A DNA stretch of 64,000 bases from Gammaproteobacteria bacterium (GCA_029882215.1 JAOULC010000013.1:1-64000); one strand, 5' to 3'. Shown: positions 7,485 to 16,615, counted from the first letter of the stretch. Notes: generated from the letters alone by a model not told the origin. Translations and numbers: made by a program.

Positions 7485-10160
7485 ATGAACTTATTTTCCC
7501 GTTTTCCCATAATCGTCTCTTTCTTATTCATCGCTTTATTAACCAGCGCCAGTATATCCCTGTACACCTACACAAACATTTTTCACAAAGAAATCGAAGA
7601 GGCAATAAACCATGAGCTACGTAGAATAAACCAGCGTATGATAGAGCTACAGGGAACATTTAATGACTTCAATACAAGACAAGACCCTAATGCTATACAC
7701 CGCGAAGTTTCCCGTTTAAGTGGCGACAAAACCATGCAACTTATTGCCATCATCGATGAGCATTATGTCATTAAATATTCTTCGCTTATTGAGTATAGAA
7801 ACACCGCTATAATCAAGCTGCCTGAAATCAGCAGGCTAATTATGCAGCACAAGAACTTGCAAATTTCCGGTGTTATTGCGGTATCAGACAATAAAAAACA
7901 TATCACAGGTCTTTATCCTGTTAATGCCATTTCACACCCTGATAAACATCTGCCATCTCAGCACGCCTACCTTTATGGACGTTTTGATCTGCAGCACACC
8001 CTGCAAACGGTTAAATATAAACAGCAGCAGGAAATCATTCAGATATCACTGTTTCACTTCAGTTTTTTAATCAGCGGCTTCCTGTTGCTTTATATCAGTA
8101 TGCGCCACCGGATTAAATCAATCGTTCAGGCAATCAATGAGTTTTCAGATGGCCATTATGACTCAAGAGCACAACTGACAGGACGAGATGAGTTTAGCAA
8201 AATAGCCAGCGGCTTCAACACAATGGCCAAACAGGTCAGTTTGCAAAGTCAGCGCCTCAGAGAGCAGGAGCAGGACCTCAGCACGACATTAAACAGTATC
8301 GGTGATGCGGTGCTGGCGACTGATTCCAAAGGGCTGATAACACGAATGAATCCTGTGGCACAGAAACTAACCGGCTGGAACCTGCACGATGCCATTGGTA
8401 AATCAATCAATGATGTCCTGAACATGAAAGATGTCAACACCAACGAAGCTGTTACTGTGCCTATCAAACAGGTTATTACCTCAGGCGAGACCGTTTACCT
8501 GGGTTCTCACACTCTCCTGACATCAAGGCAAGGCAGCGTACATCATATCTCAGATTCAGCTGCGCCGATCAGGGACACCAACAACAAGATTCAGGGTATG
8601 GTTATCATTTTTAATGATGTCACCGAGCAGTATCGCTTACGTAAAGCAGCCTCTAAAAGCGAACGACTTTTAACATCGATCATGGATAATTCGCCCGCTG
8701 TTATTTATGTAAAAGACACTAACGGAAGGTTCACTTATATCAACAGGGAATTTGAAAAAATATTCAATCTTAAGCAGGAAAATGTCATCGGTCTTACACT
8801 GTTCGATATCTTCCCTGAAAGTGTCGCAGATGAGATGCACAAAAATGACCAAACAGTGTTTGATTCTGTTTCGATGTTACAAACCGAAGAAATAGTCCCG
8901 CAGCATGATGGTAGCCGTATTTATTCTACGATTAAATTTCCATTATTTGATGAACAGGGAAAGCCTGATGCTGTTTGCGGTATATCTACAGATATTACTA
9001 CACGCAAAAAGCAGGAGCAGCAACTTTATCAAAGTCAAAAAATGGAATCTCTCGGCAAGCTTACCGGAGGTATCGCACACGACTACAATAATATGCTGGG
9101 CATTATTCAGGGTTATTGCGAACTGCTCAAGATTGGCTTACCTGAAGACGCAAGTCTGCATGATTATACCAATGAAATTTACCATGCCTGTGAACGTGGC
9201 ACTCAGCTGAGCAAGAAGCTACTGTCCTTTTCCACCAGCAAACAGGCAGATCTGGACAGCATCAACATAAATCACTTATTAACCGAGCGCTCCGACATGC
9301 TCGAAAAGACACTGACACCACGCATTAAACTCAATTTTAATTTAGCGACAGAGCTCTGGCCTGTTAAATTAAACCTTGGCGACCTGGAAGATGCGATTAT
9401 AAATATTTGCATTAACTCAATGCATGCCATGCCAAATGGTGGCGAGCTCACTATCTGTACATCTAATGAACATTTGCCGGCAGCCACTCAGTTACAGTTG
9501 GCTGAAGGTGACTATGTAGAACTAAGTATTGCCGATAGCGGAATCGGCATGAGCAAAGAAACTCAGGAAAAAATGTTCGACCCTTTTTATACATCAAAAG
9601 GCACTAAAGGCACCGGTCTGGGTTTAAGTCAGGTCTATGGTTTTATAAAAAGCAGCAACGGCTCAATCAAAGTTGACTCCGAACAATATGCCGGCACACG
9701 CTTATCGCTCTACTTCCCCAGAGACACATCTATTGAGCAGGCACCGAGTGACTCTCTAGAAGCATCACCAGAACTGATAACAAACTTACTGGGAGCTGAA
9801 ACCATTCTTGTTGTCGATGATGAGACCGCTTTGAAAGAATTCGTCTGCACATTACTAAGAAATTACGGCTATACCGTACTCTGTGCAGACAATGGAGAAC
9901 AAGCGCTTGAAATATTAAGCCGTGAGACTGTCAATCTATTGTTCAGTGATGTCATCATGCCGGGTATGAATGGCTACCAGCTAGCAAGCACAACCCAGCA
10001 GCTTTATCCTGAGGTAAAAATCCAGTTAGCCAGTGGCTTCACTGATAAGCACCATATCGATCTGGCCGATACTAAATTACATAAGAATTTACTCTACAAA
10101 CCCTTCAAATCGGTTGAATTATTAACCCGCTTGCGGGAAATACTAGACCAGCGCATTTAA
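7485..10160 (+). CDS. hybrid sensor histidine kinase (HAMP-PAS-PAS-HisKA-HATPase-REC)
   Basis: The 891-residue membrane kinase starts one base after the lipoprotein stop. Order of parts: TM helix about 8-28, periplasmic region about 30-180, TM helix about 185-206, HAMP about 206-258, two PAS domains (about 265-380 and 390-510), HisKA with H532 in GGIAHDYNN, and the HATPase domain with DSGIGMS and TGLGLS. It ends in a receiver domain with acidic pair D778-D779, phospho-acceptor D822 (SDVIMPG) and K872. The C-terminal receiver lets phosphate pass to an unlinked regulator or modulates the kinase. No output regulator is adjacent. It likely reads the state of the upstream binding protein. Confidence 0.93.
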   Translation: MNLFSRFPIIVSFLFIALLTSASISLYTYTNIFHKEIEEAINHELRRINQRMIELQGTFNDFNTRQDPNAIHREVSRLSGDKTMQLIAIIDEHYVIKYSSLIEYRNTAIIKLPEISRLIMQHKNLQISGVIAVSDNKKHITGLYPVNAISHPDKHLPSQHAYLYGRFDLQHTLQTVKYKQQQEIIQISLFHFSFLISGFLLLYISMRHRIKSIVQAINEFSDGHYDSRAQLTGRDEFSKIASGFNTMAKQVSLQSQRLREQEQDLSTTLNSIGDAVLATDSKGLITRMNPVAQKLTGWNLHDAIGKSINDVLNMKDVNTNEAVTVPIKQVITSGETVYLGSHTLLTSRQGSVHHISDSAAPIRDTNNKIQGMVIIFNDVTEQYRLRKAASKSERLLTSIMDNSPAVIYVKDTNGRFTYINREFEKIFNLKQENVIGLTLFDIFPESVADEMHKNDQTVFDSVSMLQTEEIVPQHDGSRIYSTIKFPLFDEQGKPDAVCGISTDITTRKKQEQQLYQSQKMESLGKLTGGIAHDYNNMLGIIQGYCELLKIGLPEDASLHDYTNEIYHACERGTQLSKKLLSFSTSKQADLDSININHLLTERSDMLEKTLTPRIKLNFNLATELWPVKLNLGDLEDAIINICINSMHAMPNGGELTICTSNEHLPAATQLQLAEGDYVELSIADSGIGMSKETQEKMFDPFYTSKGTKGTGLGLSQVYGFIKSSNGSIKVDSEQYAGTRLSLYFPRDTSIEQAPSDSLEASPELITNLLGAETILVVDDETALKEFVCTLLRNYGYTVLCADNGEQALEILSRETVNLLFSDVIMPGMNGYQLASTTQQLYPEVKIQLASGFTDKHHIDLADTKLHKNLLYKPFKSVELLTRLREILDQRI

Positions 10161-10161
10161 C

Positions 10162-10191
10162 GCCAGTAGCTATTTTTCCAGCTACTCTGGC
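10162..10191 (+). terminator. stem-loop after the hybrid kinase
   Basis: GCCAG-TAGCT pairs with AGCTA-CTGGC, with a two-base bulge and an eight-base loop containing ATTTTT. It lies directly after the kinase stop. There is no T-run downstream, so intrinsic termination is uncertain. Confidence 0.35.
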
Positions 10192-10329
10192 AGGTCAACT
10201 TTGCCGTCACCATACTCTGCTGTAGCGACTCATTATCACAATACCCCTATTATTTTAACGTATCGAAATCATTTTCGAAGTGCTAAACTTAGGCTAAGAG
10301 ACTTTATTTTATTTAAGCGGAGAACGACA

Positions 10330-10707
10330 ATGTCTGCACAATTCAAGACCGAATTAACACCGGCAGAAGTGAATATTTCACCCAGCGCACAAGAGCAGTT
10401 ACTTGAAATCATCAAAGGTGAAGCCAGTGCTGAAGGTATCCGTATATTTGTTTCTGGCGGTGGCTGCAGTGGTATGACTTATGGCATGACTTATGCCGAG
10501 GGTGCCTCGCCATTTGACAGTATTCTGCAAATGGATGACCTTAAAATATTTGTTGATTCTGTGGCACTGTCTTATTTAAGCGGTGTGGAAATTGATTATA
10601 AAACAGAAGGCTTAAACAGCAGTTTTGTGTTCAAAAATGTCTTCGCAGCCACTGGTGGCTCGGGCTCATGCGGCGGCTGTGGTAGCGGCGGCGGTGGTTG
10701 CGCTTAA
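10330..10707 (+). CDS. IscA/ErpA-type iron-sulfur cluster assembly protein
   Basis: The 125-residue protein has the A-type carrier pattern: conserved Cys46 in SGGGCSGMTYG and a Cys-rich C-terminus, SCGGCGSGGGGCA. These cysteines bind and hand over an Fe-S cluster or iron to apo-proteins. The C-terminal pair is spaced C-G-G-C rather than the usual C-G-C and is followed by a glycine run with one more Cys. The frame is open to 10201, but GGAG just before the ATG at 10330 and the family alignment fix the start there. No isc or suf operon is nearby. It precedes an ATP-grasp gene by 9 bases and is probably cotranscribed with it. Confidence 0.88.
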   Translation: MSAQFKTELTPAEVNISPSAQEQLLEIIKGEASAEGIRIFVSGGGCSGMTYGMTYAEGASPFDSILQMDDLKIFVDSVALSYLSGVEIDYKTEGLNSSFVFKNVFAATGGSGSCGGCGSGGGGCA

Positions 10708-10716
10708 TACCCCGTC

Positions 10717-11976
10717 TTGAACGCATCACCCACTGCCCGGCGGCTGCTGATTATTGCACCACCGGGCAGTTACCGGCTTGCACCATACCTCACAGCAGCA
10801 AAGCATTTTAAGCTGACAGCGGTTATTGCTTCGACCAGCAGCTTTGGCATGTTGCCAGCTGGCTGCGACGGCATTCATATTGACCTCAACCGGCCCGATC
10901 TTGCACTACTTAAACTCATTGAATTAGCTGACAAAACGCCTTTCATCGGTGTTCTGGGCACAGAAGACAACACCATTGAACTGGCTGCCAAAATCGCTGC
11001 TCATTTAAACTTACCCCACAACCCCAGCGCAGCCACTCGCCTGACTCAGCGTAAAGATCTGGCAAGGGCCTTTTTATCGCACGCCGGCATTAATGTTCCC
11101 TGGCATAAAAAAATTCATATCGATGATGATATCAACGGCTTCAATGATATTCCTTATCCGGTCGTCATCAAGCCGCTCAACCTGTCTGCCAGCCGCGGAG
11201 TCATCCGCGCTGACAATGCTGTTGAATTACAGCAGGCAATCAATACGGTACGGCCAATCATTCAGGACACCTACGAGCCGGAAGCAAAAACACATGTTTT
11301 AATCGAGCAGTACATTGCCGGCGCTGAAATCGCACTGGAGTGTTTATTAGATGGTAACGATCTCACTGCGCTGGCCATTTTCGATAAACCGGATCCGCTG
11401 GAAGGCCCGTATTTTGAAGAAACCTATTACATTACACCATCACGTATACCACAAGCGGTGCTGAATGACTGCCAGCAAGAAGTGCTTCGCTGTTGCCAGG
11501 CGTATGGCTTAACAACCGGACCAATCCATGCGGAGTGCCGTATTGATGAGAATAATAAACCCTGGATACTGGAAGTAGCGGCGCGAACCATTGGCGGTGA
11601 CTGTGGCCAGAGCCTGAAGCCTTCTGCCAGTCATAGTCTGGAGCAGCTGGTCATTAGCTATGCCATTGGCGAGCCGGTCAGCATCGAGCCACAAAACTAT
11701 AGCTCCGGTGTACTGATGATACCCACACCTAAAGCCGGTATTCTGAAACGGGTAGAAGGCATACTCGAGGCGCAAAAAGTTGAACACATTACTTCACTGA
11801 CCATCGATATTCCGCTGGGTAATGAAGTCAATTGTTTACCCGCCTCATCAAGTTACCTTGGTTTTATCTTTGCCGAGGCAGAGACAGCCGAAGAAGTTGA
11901 AGGAGCATTACGCAACGCGCATGCAAAGCTTAAATTTACCATTTCACCGGTCTGGCACATTAATAACTCACATTAA
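10717..11976 (+). CDS. ATP-grasp domain protein of unknown substrate
   Basis: The 419-residue protein starts with TTG nine bases after the IscA-type gene, and no ATG fits the N-terminal domain. It has an N-terminal Rossmann-like segment (LLIIAPPGSYRLAPYLTAA), the ATP-grasp lid (YPVVIKPLNLSASRGVIRA) and the catalytic region with EQYIAGAEIALE and ILEVAARTIGGDC. The latter resembles carnosine-synthase, BL00235 and PurK/biotin-carboxylase-type ligases. It should couple ATP cleavage to an acyl-phosphate and amide or thioester bond. The substrate is not apparent from the context. Pairing with an Fe-S carrier may be incidental. Confidence 0.82.
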   Translation: MNASPTARRLLIIAPPGSYRLAPYLTAAKHFKLTAVIASTSSFGMLPAGCDGIHIDLNRPDLALLKLIELADKTPFIGVLGTEDNTIELAAKIAAHLNLPHNPSAATRLTQRKDLARAFLSHAGINVPWHKKIHIDDDINGFNDIPYPVVIKPLNLSASRGVIRADNAVELQQAINTVRPIIQDTYEPEAKTHVLIEQYIAGAEIALECLLDGNDLTALAIFDKPDPLEGPYFEETYYITPSRIPQAVLNDCQQEVLRCCQAYGLTTGPIHAECRIDENNKPWILEVAARTIGGDCGQSLKPSASHSLEQLVISYAIGEPVSIEPQNYSSGVLMIPTPKAGILKRVEGILEAQKVEHITSLTIDIPLGNEVNCLPASSSYLGFIFAEAETAEEVEGALRNAHAKLKFTISPVWHINNSH

Positions 11977-12086
11977 ACAATTAACCATCTGCAAATGTTA
12001 TTTCAACGCTCACATTTTTCTGATGCTCTTGAGTTAAAAATACCATAGACTCTTAGCCATTATTTAAAAAAAACCAGAACGGCATC

Positions 12087-13013
12087 ATGCTCAAAAAACT
12101 TCAACGATTTCTCGGCGTCGAACGCTCAAGCACCAGCAACAGTGACAAAACAATTGCCACGATCGGCGGCATGATTGGCATCTCAGCAACCTATCTCATC
12201 AGTTATTTAACACTTGATGCAGAATCTGCTGCTCTTATCGTACCGTCGATGGGAGCCTCGGCTGTGCTTTTATTTGCCGTTCCACACGGCCCGTTATCCC
12301 AGCCCTGGTCATTATTTATGGGCCATCTTATATCGGCGTTTGTCGGTGTTTGTTGCTATCTTCTGGTACCTGATATCATTCTGGCTGCCGGTCTGGCGGT
12401 TGGTTTATCAATCGGCGCGATGCACGCGTTAAACTGTATTCACCCGCCCGGTGGTGCCACCGCACTTGCTGCCGTCATTGGCGGACCAGTCATTCATGAA
12501 CTTGGCTTTATGTACATTCTGTCGCCTATCTATATCAATGTACTGGTGATCTTCATCGTCGCCATTATCTTTAACAGCGCTTTTGCCTGGCGTCGCTACC
12601 CTGTCTGCATGATGCGCTTTATCGACAACAAGGATGATATTGTTCCGGCAAAACAGCGTTCACCATTAAAAGATCAGCATATCGAGCAGGCCATTAAGGA
12701 TATGAACCTGATTGTCGATGTCACTACTGCCGATTTACAGCGACTGTTTTTATTATCACTGAAACACAGCGAATCTGACCGGCTTCAGCCTAAAGATATT
12801 TTGCTTGGTCACTATTACAGCAATGGCAAGCACGGTAAGTCCTGGTCGGTTAGGCAGGTGATTGATGAGTCACCAAATCCGGAGCCCGACAATGACCTGA
12901 TCATTTACCGTTGCTCTGAAGGCGCGCATTACGGCCGCAGCAATAGTTGTACACGCGAGCAGTTTGCCCGCTGGGCAGCAAAGGAAGTGATTAAGAACTC
13001 GAGCGAACACTAA
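12087..13013 (+). CDS. HPP family integral membrane protein
   Basis: The first 175 residues hold about four membrane helices with the HPP family signature HPPGGATAL (near residue 127) and SMGASAVLLFAVP, which pack in related proteins into a small transporter-like unit. HPP proteins have been linked to nitrite transport in plastids and cyanobacteria, but the bacterial function is not general knowledge. The C-terminal 130 residues are soluble and lack the CBS pair found in some HPP proteins; I see no known domain there. The gene ends at a bidirectional terminator. Confidence 0.88.
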   Translation: MLKKLQRFLGVERSSTSNSDKTIATIGGMIGISATYLISYLTLDAESAALIVPSMGASAVLLFAVPHGPLSQPWSLFMGHLISAFVGVCCYLLVPDIILAAGLAVGLSIGAMHALNCIHPPGGATALAAVIGGPVIHELGFMYILSPIYINVLVIFIVAIIFNSAFAWRRYPVCMMRFIDNKDDIVPAKQRSPLKDQHIEQAIKDMNLIVDVTTADLQRLFLLSLKHSESDRLQPKDILLGHYYSNGKHGKSWSVRQVIDESPNPEPDNDLIIYRCSEGAHYGRSNSCTREQFARWAAKEVIKNSSEH

Positions 13014-13024
13014 ATTGCAGGTAC

Positions 13025-13054
13025 AAAAAAGCCGGCTAAATAGCCGGCTTTTTT
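13025..13054. terminator. bidirectional intrinsic terminator
   Basis: AAAAAAGCCGGCTA pairs perfectly with TAGCCGGCTTTTTT around a two-base loop. There is an A-run before and a T-run after the GC-rich stem, so it can stop both the HPP gene (+) and the YggX paralogue (-). Confidence 0.9.
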
Positions 13055-13069
13055 GTTTTTAAAGCGATT

Positions 13070-13354
13070 TTATTTTTTCTTCTTGGCCTGCTGGAAACCT
13101 TCCGGCTCACCGCCTTTATCGCCTTCAGCAAAAAAGAAGCCCTGCATATGCTCTTCAATTAACTGCAGGGTGCGCGGGTCAGCCGTGTTTAAGCTGTTTT
13201 CATTAATAATGGTAGTTAAACGATCCAGCCATTGTTTCCAGCCTTCTGCAGAAACATTCTCATAAATTCGTATACCCAGTTCACCCGGGTGAGGTACAGA
13301 TTCCATACCCTCTGCTTGTGTTTTTAAAACAACACATTCAACTATTCTAGCCAT
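13070..13354 (-). CDS. YggX family Fe(II)-trafficking protein, second paralogue
   Basis: A small soluble protein with the YggX pattern: an N-terminal Cys in MARIVECVVL, then PGELGIRIYENVS, WKQWLDR and NENSLN. YggX proteins protect labile Fe-S clusters and are thought to buffer iron. The ATG at 13354 has GAGG seven bases upstream. The C-terminus ends in a lysine run (KKKK), unlike the canonical copy at 52049, which sits beside mutY. This copy follows the radical SAM gene at 13419 by 64 bases and may share its transcript. Confidence 0.9.
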   Translation of the reverse strand: MARIVECVVLKTQAEGMESVPHPGELGIRIYENVSAEGWKQWLDRLTTIINENSLNTADPRTLQLIEEHMQGFFFAEGDKGGEPEGFQQAKKKK

Positions 13355-13418
13355 TCTCAAACCTCAATTTATTCCGGGGATACATTCTTAATCGCGATTT
13401 TACCCGATTTTTAACAGA

Positions 13419-14480
13419 TTATTCATACTTTTTCAGTAATACACCGTCATCACCGCAGCAACTGGCCGCACATTTTTTTACCGCATGTACCTCTTGCGCT
13501 GTACCGGTCAGAAACACCTCAAGCGGCATGTTTTCTGCTGCACAGTCGCAGCCTTTATCATCATAAACATAAATATTCTTTAAACCTGCCCGCTCTGCCG
13601 CAGCGTGACCGGCCCACAGAGACTCAGAAGGTGTTGCCGGTATATGGCTGAGTTTATACGCCGGAAAAAAACGCGTGATGTGCCAGGGGCTATCAGCACC
13701 CAGGTTATCTCTGATCCAGCAGGCTATCTCAAACAGTTCTTCTTCACTGTCATTTTTACCGGGGATCACATTTGTGCGTGTTTCTACATGAATACCTAAA
13801 CCCTGAGATTTTTTAATCGACTTTAATACCTGATCAACCGATGAGGTGGCGCATATATCCTTATAAAAATCATCGTTCATGCTCTTGATATCAGAACATA
13901 ACACATCAATATGCGGAGCAACGACCTCAAGCGCCTCATCAGTAATAAAACTGTTTGAAACATAGACGGTGTACAAGCCGGCGGCATGCGCAGCTTTGGC
14001 CACATCAATAATATATTCCAGCCACACAGCAGGCTCTGAATAAGTAAAGGCAATACCCTGCACTTGCTGCCGGATCGCGGCATCAACCAGCTCGGCAGGC
14101 GTTGCATAAGCGGCGGTCGACTCACCTTTTGCCAGCTGATCCAGTGTCGCCGTGCCCCAGGAAATTTCGAGGTTATGACAGCCGTCACAGCGAAAACTAC
14201 AGCCATAGCTACCCACCGACAGGACTTTAGTACCGGGACGATAATGCTTAACCGGCTTATCTTCAATCGGCGTCACATCCATCGATGAAATAATGCCATA
14301 ACTGAGGTTGTACAGGGTGCCATTGCGATTCACATGCGCCTGACAGAACCCCCGCTGAGCATGACTAATTTTGCAGCGCCACGGGCATAAATGGCAACGT
14401 GTCGTGCCATTGTCCAGTTGTTCCTGTAGCAGGGTTTCAACCAGCTGATAATGTGAGGGGGCTTGATCGGGTGAGTTCAT
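13419..14480 (-). CDS. AmrS-type radical SAM enzyme, paralogue remote from amrB/amrA
   Basis: The 353-residue protein has an N-terminal zinc-ribbon-like CHLCPWRC, the radical SAM motif C94-x3-C98-x2-C101 (CSFRCDGC), and the layout of the AmmeMemoRadiSam radical SAM family, which is related to pyruvate-formate-lyase activases. It binds a 4Fe-4S cluster and S-adenosylmethionine. A Cys-rich tail (CAASCCGDD) follows the barrel and could bind a second cluster or metal. A better match to standard AmrS lies at 32467 beside amrB and amrA. This copy instead sits between a formyltransferase and a YggX gene. The substrate is unknown. Confidence 0.85.
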   Translation of the reverse strand: MNSPDQAPSHYQLVETLLQEQLDNGTTRCHLCPWRCKISHAQRGFCQAHVNRNGTLYNLSYGIISSMDVTPIEDKPVKHYRPGTKVLSVGSYGCSFRCDGCHNLEISWGTATLDQLAKGESTAAYATPAELVDAAIRQQVQGIAFTYSEPAVWLEYIIDVAKAAHAAGLYTVYVSNSFITDEALEVVAPHIDVLCSDIKSMNDDFYKDICATSSVDQVLKSIKKSQGLGIHVETRTNVIPGKNDSEEELFEIACWIRDNLGADSPWHITRFFPAYKLSHIPATPSESLWAGHAAAERAGLKNIYVYDDKGCDCAAENMPLEVFLTGTAQEVHAVKKCAASCCGDDGVLLKKYE

Positions 14481-14577
14481 AGCATGCTGTCTTTGGTAAA
14501 TGTCACACTATTATAGAAGATTAATGGCCAATAAAAGCACGACTCTGACAAGGGTTGTATTTATCCGCTCAGTAACA

Positions 14578-15243
14578 CTAATCAGGAAAGCCATAATAAC
14601 TGGCTGCAGATTCTGCCTGAGGCAGCAATTCAAGCGTATTATTTTCAATTTGCTGCAGTAACTCAACAAACGCCTCGCCGCCTAGCAGAGCCAGCTTGTA
14701 ACCCAGCTCGACTTTATTCACACAGTAGCGCATTTTGACTTTTTTTTGAATGGCGATATCACCCTCATCAAATCCGGCATTCACTTGATGAATCGTCACA
14801 CCACTTTCAGTGACATTATGTGCACACTGCCAGTGCACGGGGCTGGGCCCGCGATAGGCGGGTAAAACAGAGGGGTGTAAATTAAAACAGCCAAATTTGG
14901 GCAGCTCAAAAATTTCCGCCGGTAAACGTCTGGAAAAACATGACATCAGGATCAAATCCGTACCGATTGACTGCAATGCACCGACTGACTGCTCGAGTTT
15001 TTTGGCCAGTTCAATGACCGGGATTTGATATTTGTCAGCAATATCCAGCAATGATTCAGAACTGCTAAGGGCTTCTTCATCACCCACTTTAATATCCGCA
15101 ATCACCGCCGGCCTTGCCTCTATTGCGCAGCGCGTTTCAGCTAATACAGCAATCGCTTTAATGGCAACACCGGCCTGCAGCAACACACGCAGCGGAATAA
15201 CCGACAACACGCCCTGTGAGCCGATATAAACAATATTCTTCAT
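14578..15243 (-). CDS. formyltransferase family protein (Fmt/PurN-like fold)
   Basis: The core FGCFNLHPSVLPAYRGPSPV, followed by GVTIHQVNAGFDEGDIA, is the folate-binding and catalytic region (Asn/His/Asp) of 10-formyltetrahydrofolate-dependent formyltransferases. At 221 residues it lacks the C-terminal tRNA-binding domain of methionyl-tRNA formyltransferase, and the N-terminus is not PurN-like. It probably formylates a small molecule or sugar; the substrate is unknown. Its ATG is 3 bases after the djlA stop, so the two are in one transcript. Confidence 0.82.
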   Translation of the reverse strand: MKNIVYIGSQGVLSVIPLRVLLQAGVAIKAIAVLAETRCAIEARPAVIADIKVGDEEALSSSESLLDIADKYQIPVIELAKKLEQSVGALQSIGTDLILMSCFSRRLPAEIFELPKFGCFNLHPSVLPAYRGPSPVHWQCAHNVTESGVTIHQVNAGFDEGDIAIQKKVKMRYCVNKVELGYKLALLGGEAFVELLQQIENNTLELLPQAESAASYYGFPD

Positions 15244-15246
15244 GCG

Positions 15247-16032
15247 TTATTTTCGACTTTCTTTGATATGCTCGTAAGCCTGTTTGATTTCCTGGGTTTT
15301 TTCCGTCGCTATCTTCATCATCTCTTCCGGCAGCCCTTTAGCCACCAGTTTATCCGGATGATGCTGATTCATTAAACGGCGATAGGCTTTTTTCAGCTCG
15401 GCATCACTGACATCCTGCTCAACCCCCAGAATATCATAGGCCTCTTTTATCCGGATTTGCGGGGAGTGTCCTTGCTGGTGATAAGCCTGCTGCGCGCCTA
15501 CCATGCGCAACAGTTGCTCAAAAGCACCGGCCGAAATCCCCATAACGGCACTGACGTGCAGCAGTAATTCGTGCTCCGCAGAATCGACTTTGCCGTCGGC
15601 AATGGCTGTTGAAATCAAAATTTCAAGAAACATATGAATCAGGTTATGCCGGCGGTGACATTCTCGCCTGAACTGCTCGAGCGTAGCGTCCAGCTGAAAT
15701 TCAGGCTGCTTACCCTGATTGAACAGATTAATAGCGACTTTTCTCTGCTCTTCATTCAGCTGCATCTGCGCCATCACATGACTGGCCACAGCAATCTCAT
15801 CACTGGTTACTCGCCCGTCGGCTTTGGCAAGGTGCCCCATAACAGAAAACGTCGCGGTAAAGAACGCCTGCTGCACACGCTCGACTTTGCCACTGCCAAA
15901 TTCAGGGTCGAGCATGATATTAGCAAATGCTTTATCCAGCTGATGGCCTAACACCACACCCAGAACTGCGCCCAATGGCCCGCCCAGCATATAACCAAAC
16001 GCACCACCTATTAACTTACCCCACCATCTCAT
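15247..16032 (-). CDS. djlA: co-chaperone DjlA (TerB and J domains)
   Basis: Residues about 5-30 form the glycine-rich membrane segment typical of DjlA (GGAFGYMLGGPLGAVLGVVL). A TerB-like helical domain covers about 45-165. The C-terminal J domain (about 193-261) carries HHPD, the motif that stimulates DnaK ATPase. DjlA is an inner-membrane-anchored DnaK partner, linked in E. coli to envelope signalling. Its length (261) is normal. It is transcribed with an unknown gene upstream (40-base gap) and the formyltransferase downstream (3-base gap). Confidence 0.95.
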   Translation of the reverse strand: MRWWGKLIGGAFGYMLGGPLGAVLGVVLGHQLDKAFANIMLDPEFGSGKVERVQQAFFTATFSVMGHLAKADGRVTSDEIAVASHVMAQMQLNEEQRKVAINLFNQGKQPEFQLDATLEQFRRECHRRHNLIHMFLEILISTAIADGKVDSAEHELLLHVSAVMGISAGAFEQLLRMVGAQQAYHQQGHSPQIRIKEAYDILGVEQDVSDAELKKAYRRLMNQHHPDKLVAKGLPEEMMKIATEKTQEIKQAYEHIKESRK

Positions 16033-16072
16033 TATATTTTCTCTGTATGTATTTTAATTTTGTCTTGCTGTT

Positions 16073-16528
16073 CTAACTGCGCATGGCGTATTGAAACGCT
16101 ATCATGTCTACTTTTTCACCATCTGCCAGTACTTCCGTAGCAGCAAAGCGCAATCCCATGGTGGCTTCAATAAATATGCCGTCGATTGCTGAATATTCAA
16201 CAATATTATTTCGCAGTTCTTCAAAAACCTGACTGTCGATCTGCATCTCACCTTTAAGAGACTGCTTTCCTGCATCATAAATCAGGCTGGCCAGTACCAG
16301 ATGGCCGTCATGTAATTTTCGATATTGCGGATACTGACTCACATTGACCATCGTCAGTTCAAAACTCAGCTTCTGACTGGCTAAGAAGTCAACAGCAGGA
16401 CAACTTCCCCCGATCAGCAGATGACGACCAGTGTCTTCACTGGCGTGTAAAATCGCCTGCTCTAGTGAATACAGATGCTTCCAGCGATTAATTGGAAATT
16501 TTAAATAACGATAATGTGGCTCAGCCAT
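16073..16528 (-). CDS. hypothetical protein, 151 aa
   Basis: Family not recognised. It is a soluble protein without signal peptide or membrane helix. Its N-terminus reads HYRYLKFPINRWKHLYSLEQ, and the middle carries GGSCPAVDFLASQKL. It is the first gene of the minus-strand run that includes djlA, 40 bases upstream of that start. Codon use looks like its neighbours, so I see no sign of recent transfer. Confidence 0.65.
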   Translation of the reverse strand: MAEPHYRYLKFPINRWKHLYSLEQAILHASEDTGRHLLIGGSCPAVDFLASQKLSFELTMVNVSQYPQYRKLHDGHLVLASLIYDAGKQSLKGEMQIDSQVFEELRNNIVEYSAIDGIFIEATMGLRFAATEVLADGEKVDMIAFQYAMRS

Positions 16529-16615
16529 TCAGCTTCTCCTCTTCAGGGTGCCAAGCATAACGAATATTGCCTGTCGATATAAGGCCACTATCATTAATTA
16601 TTGCCCGCCTAAGCC

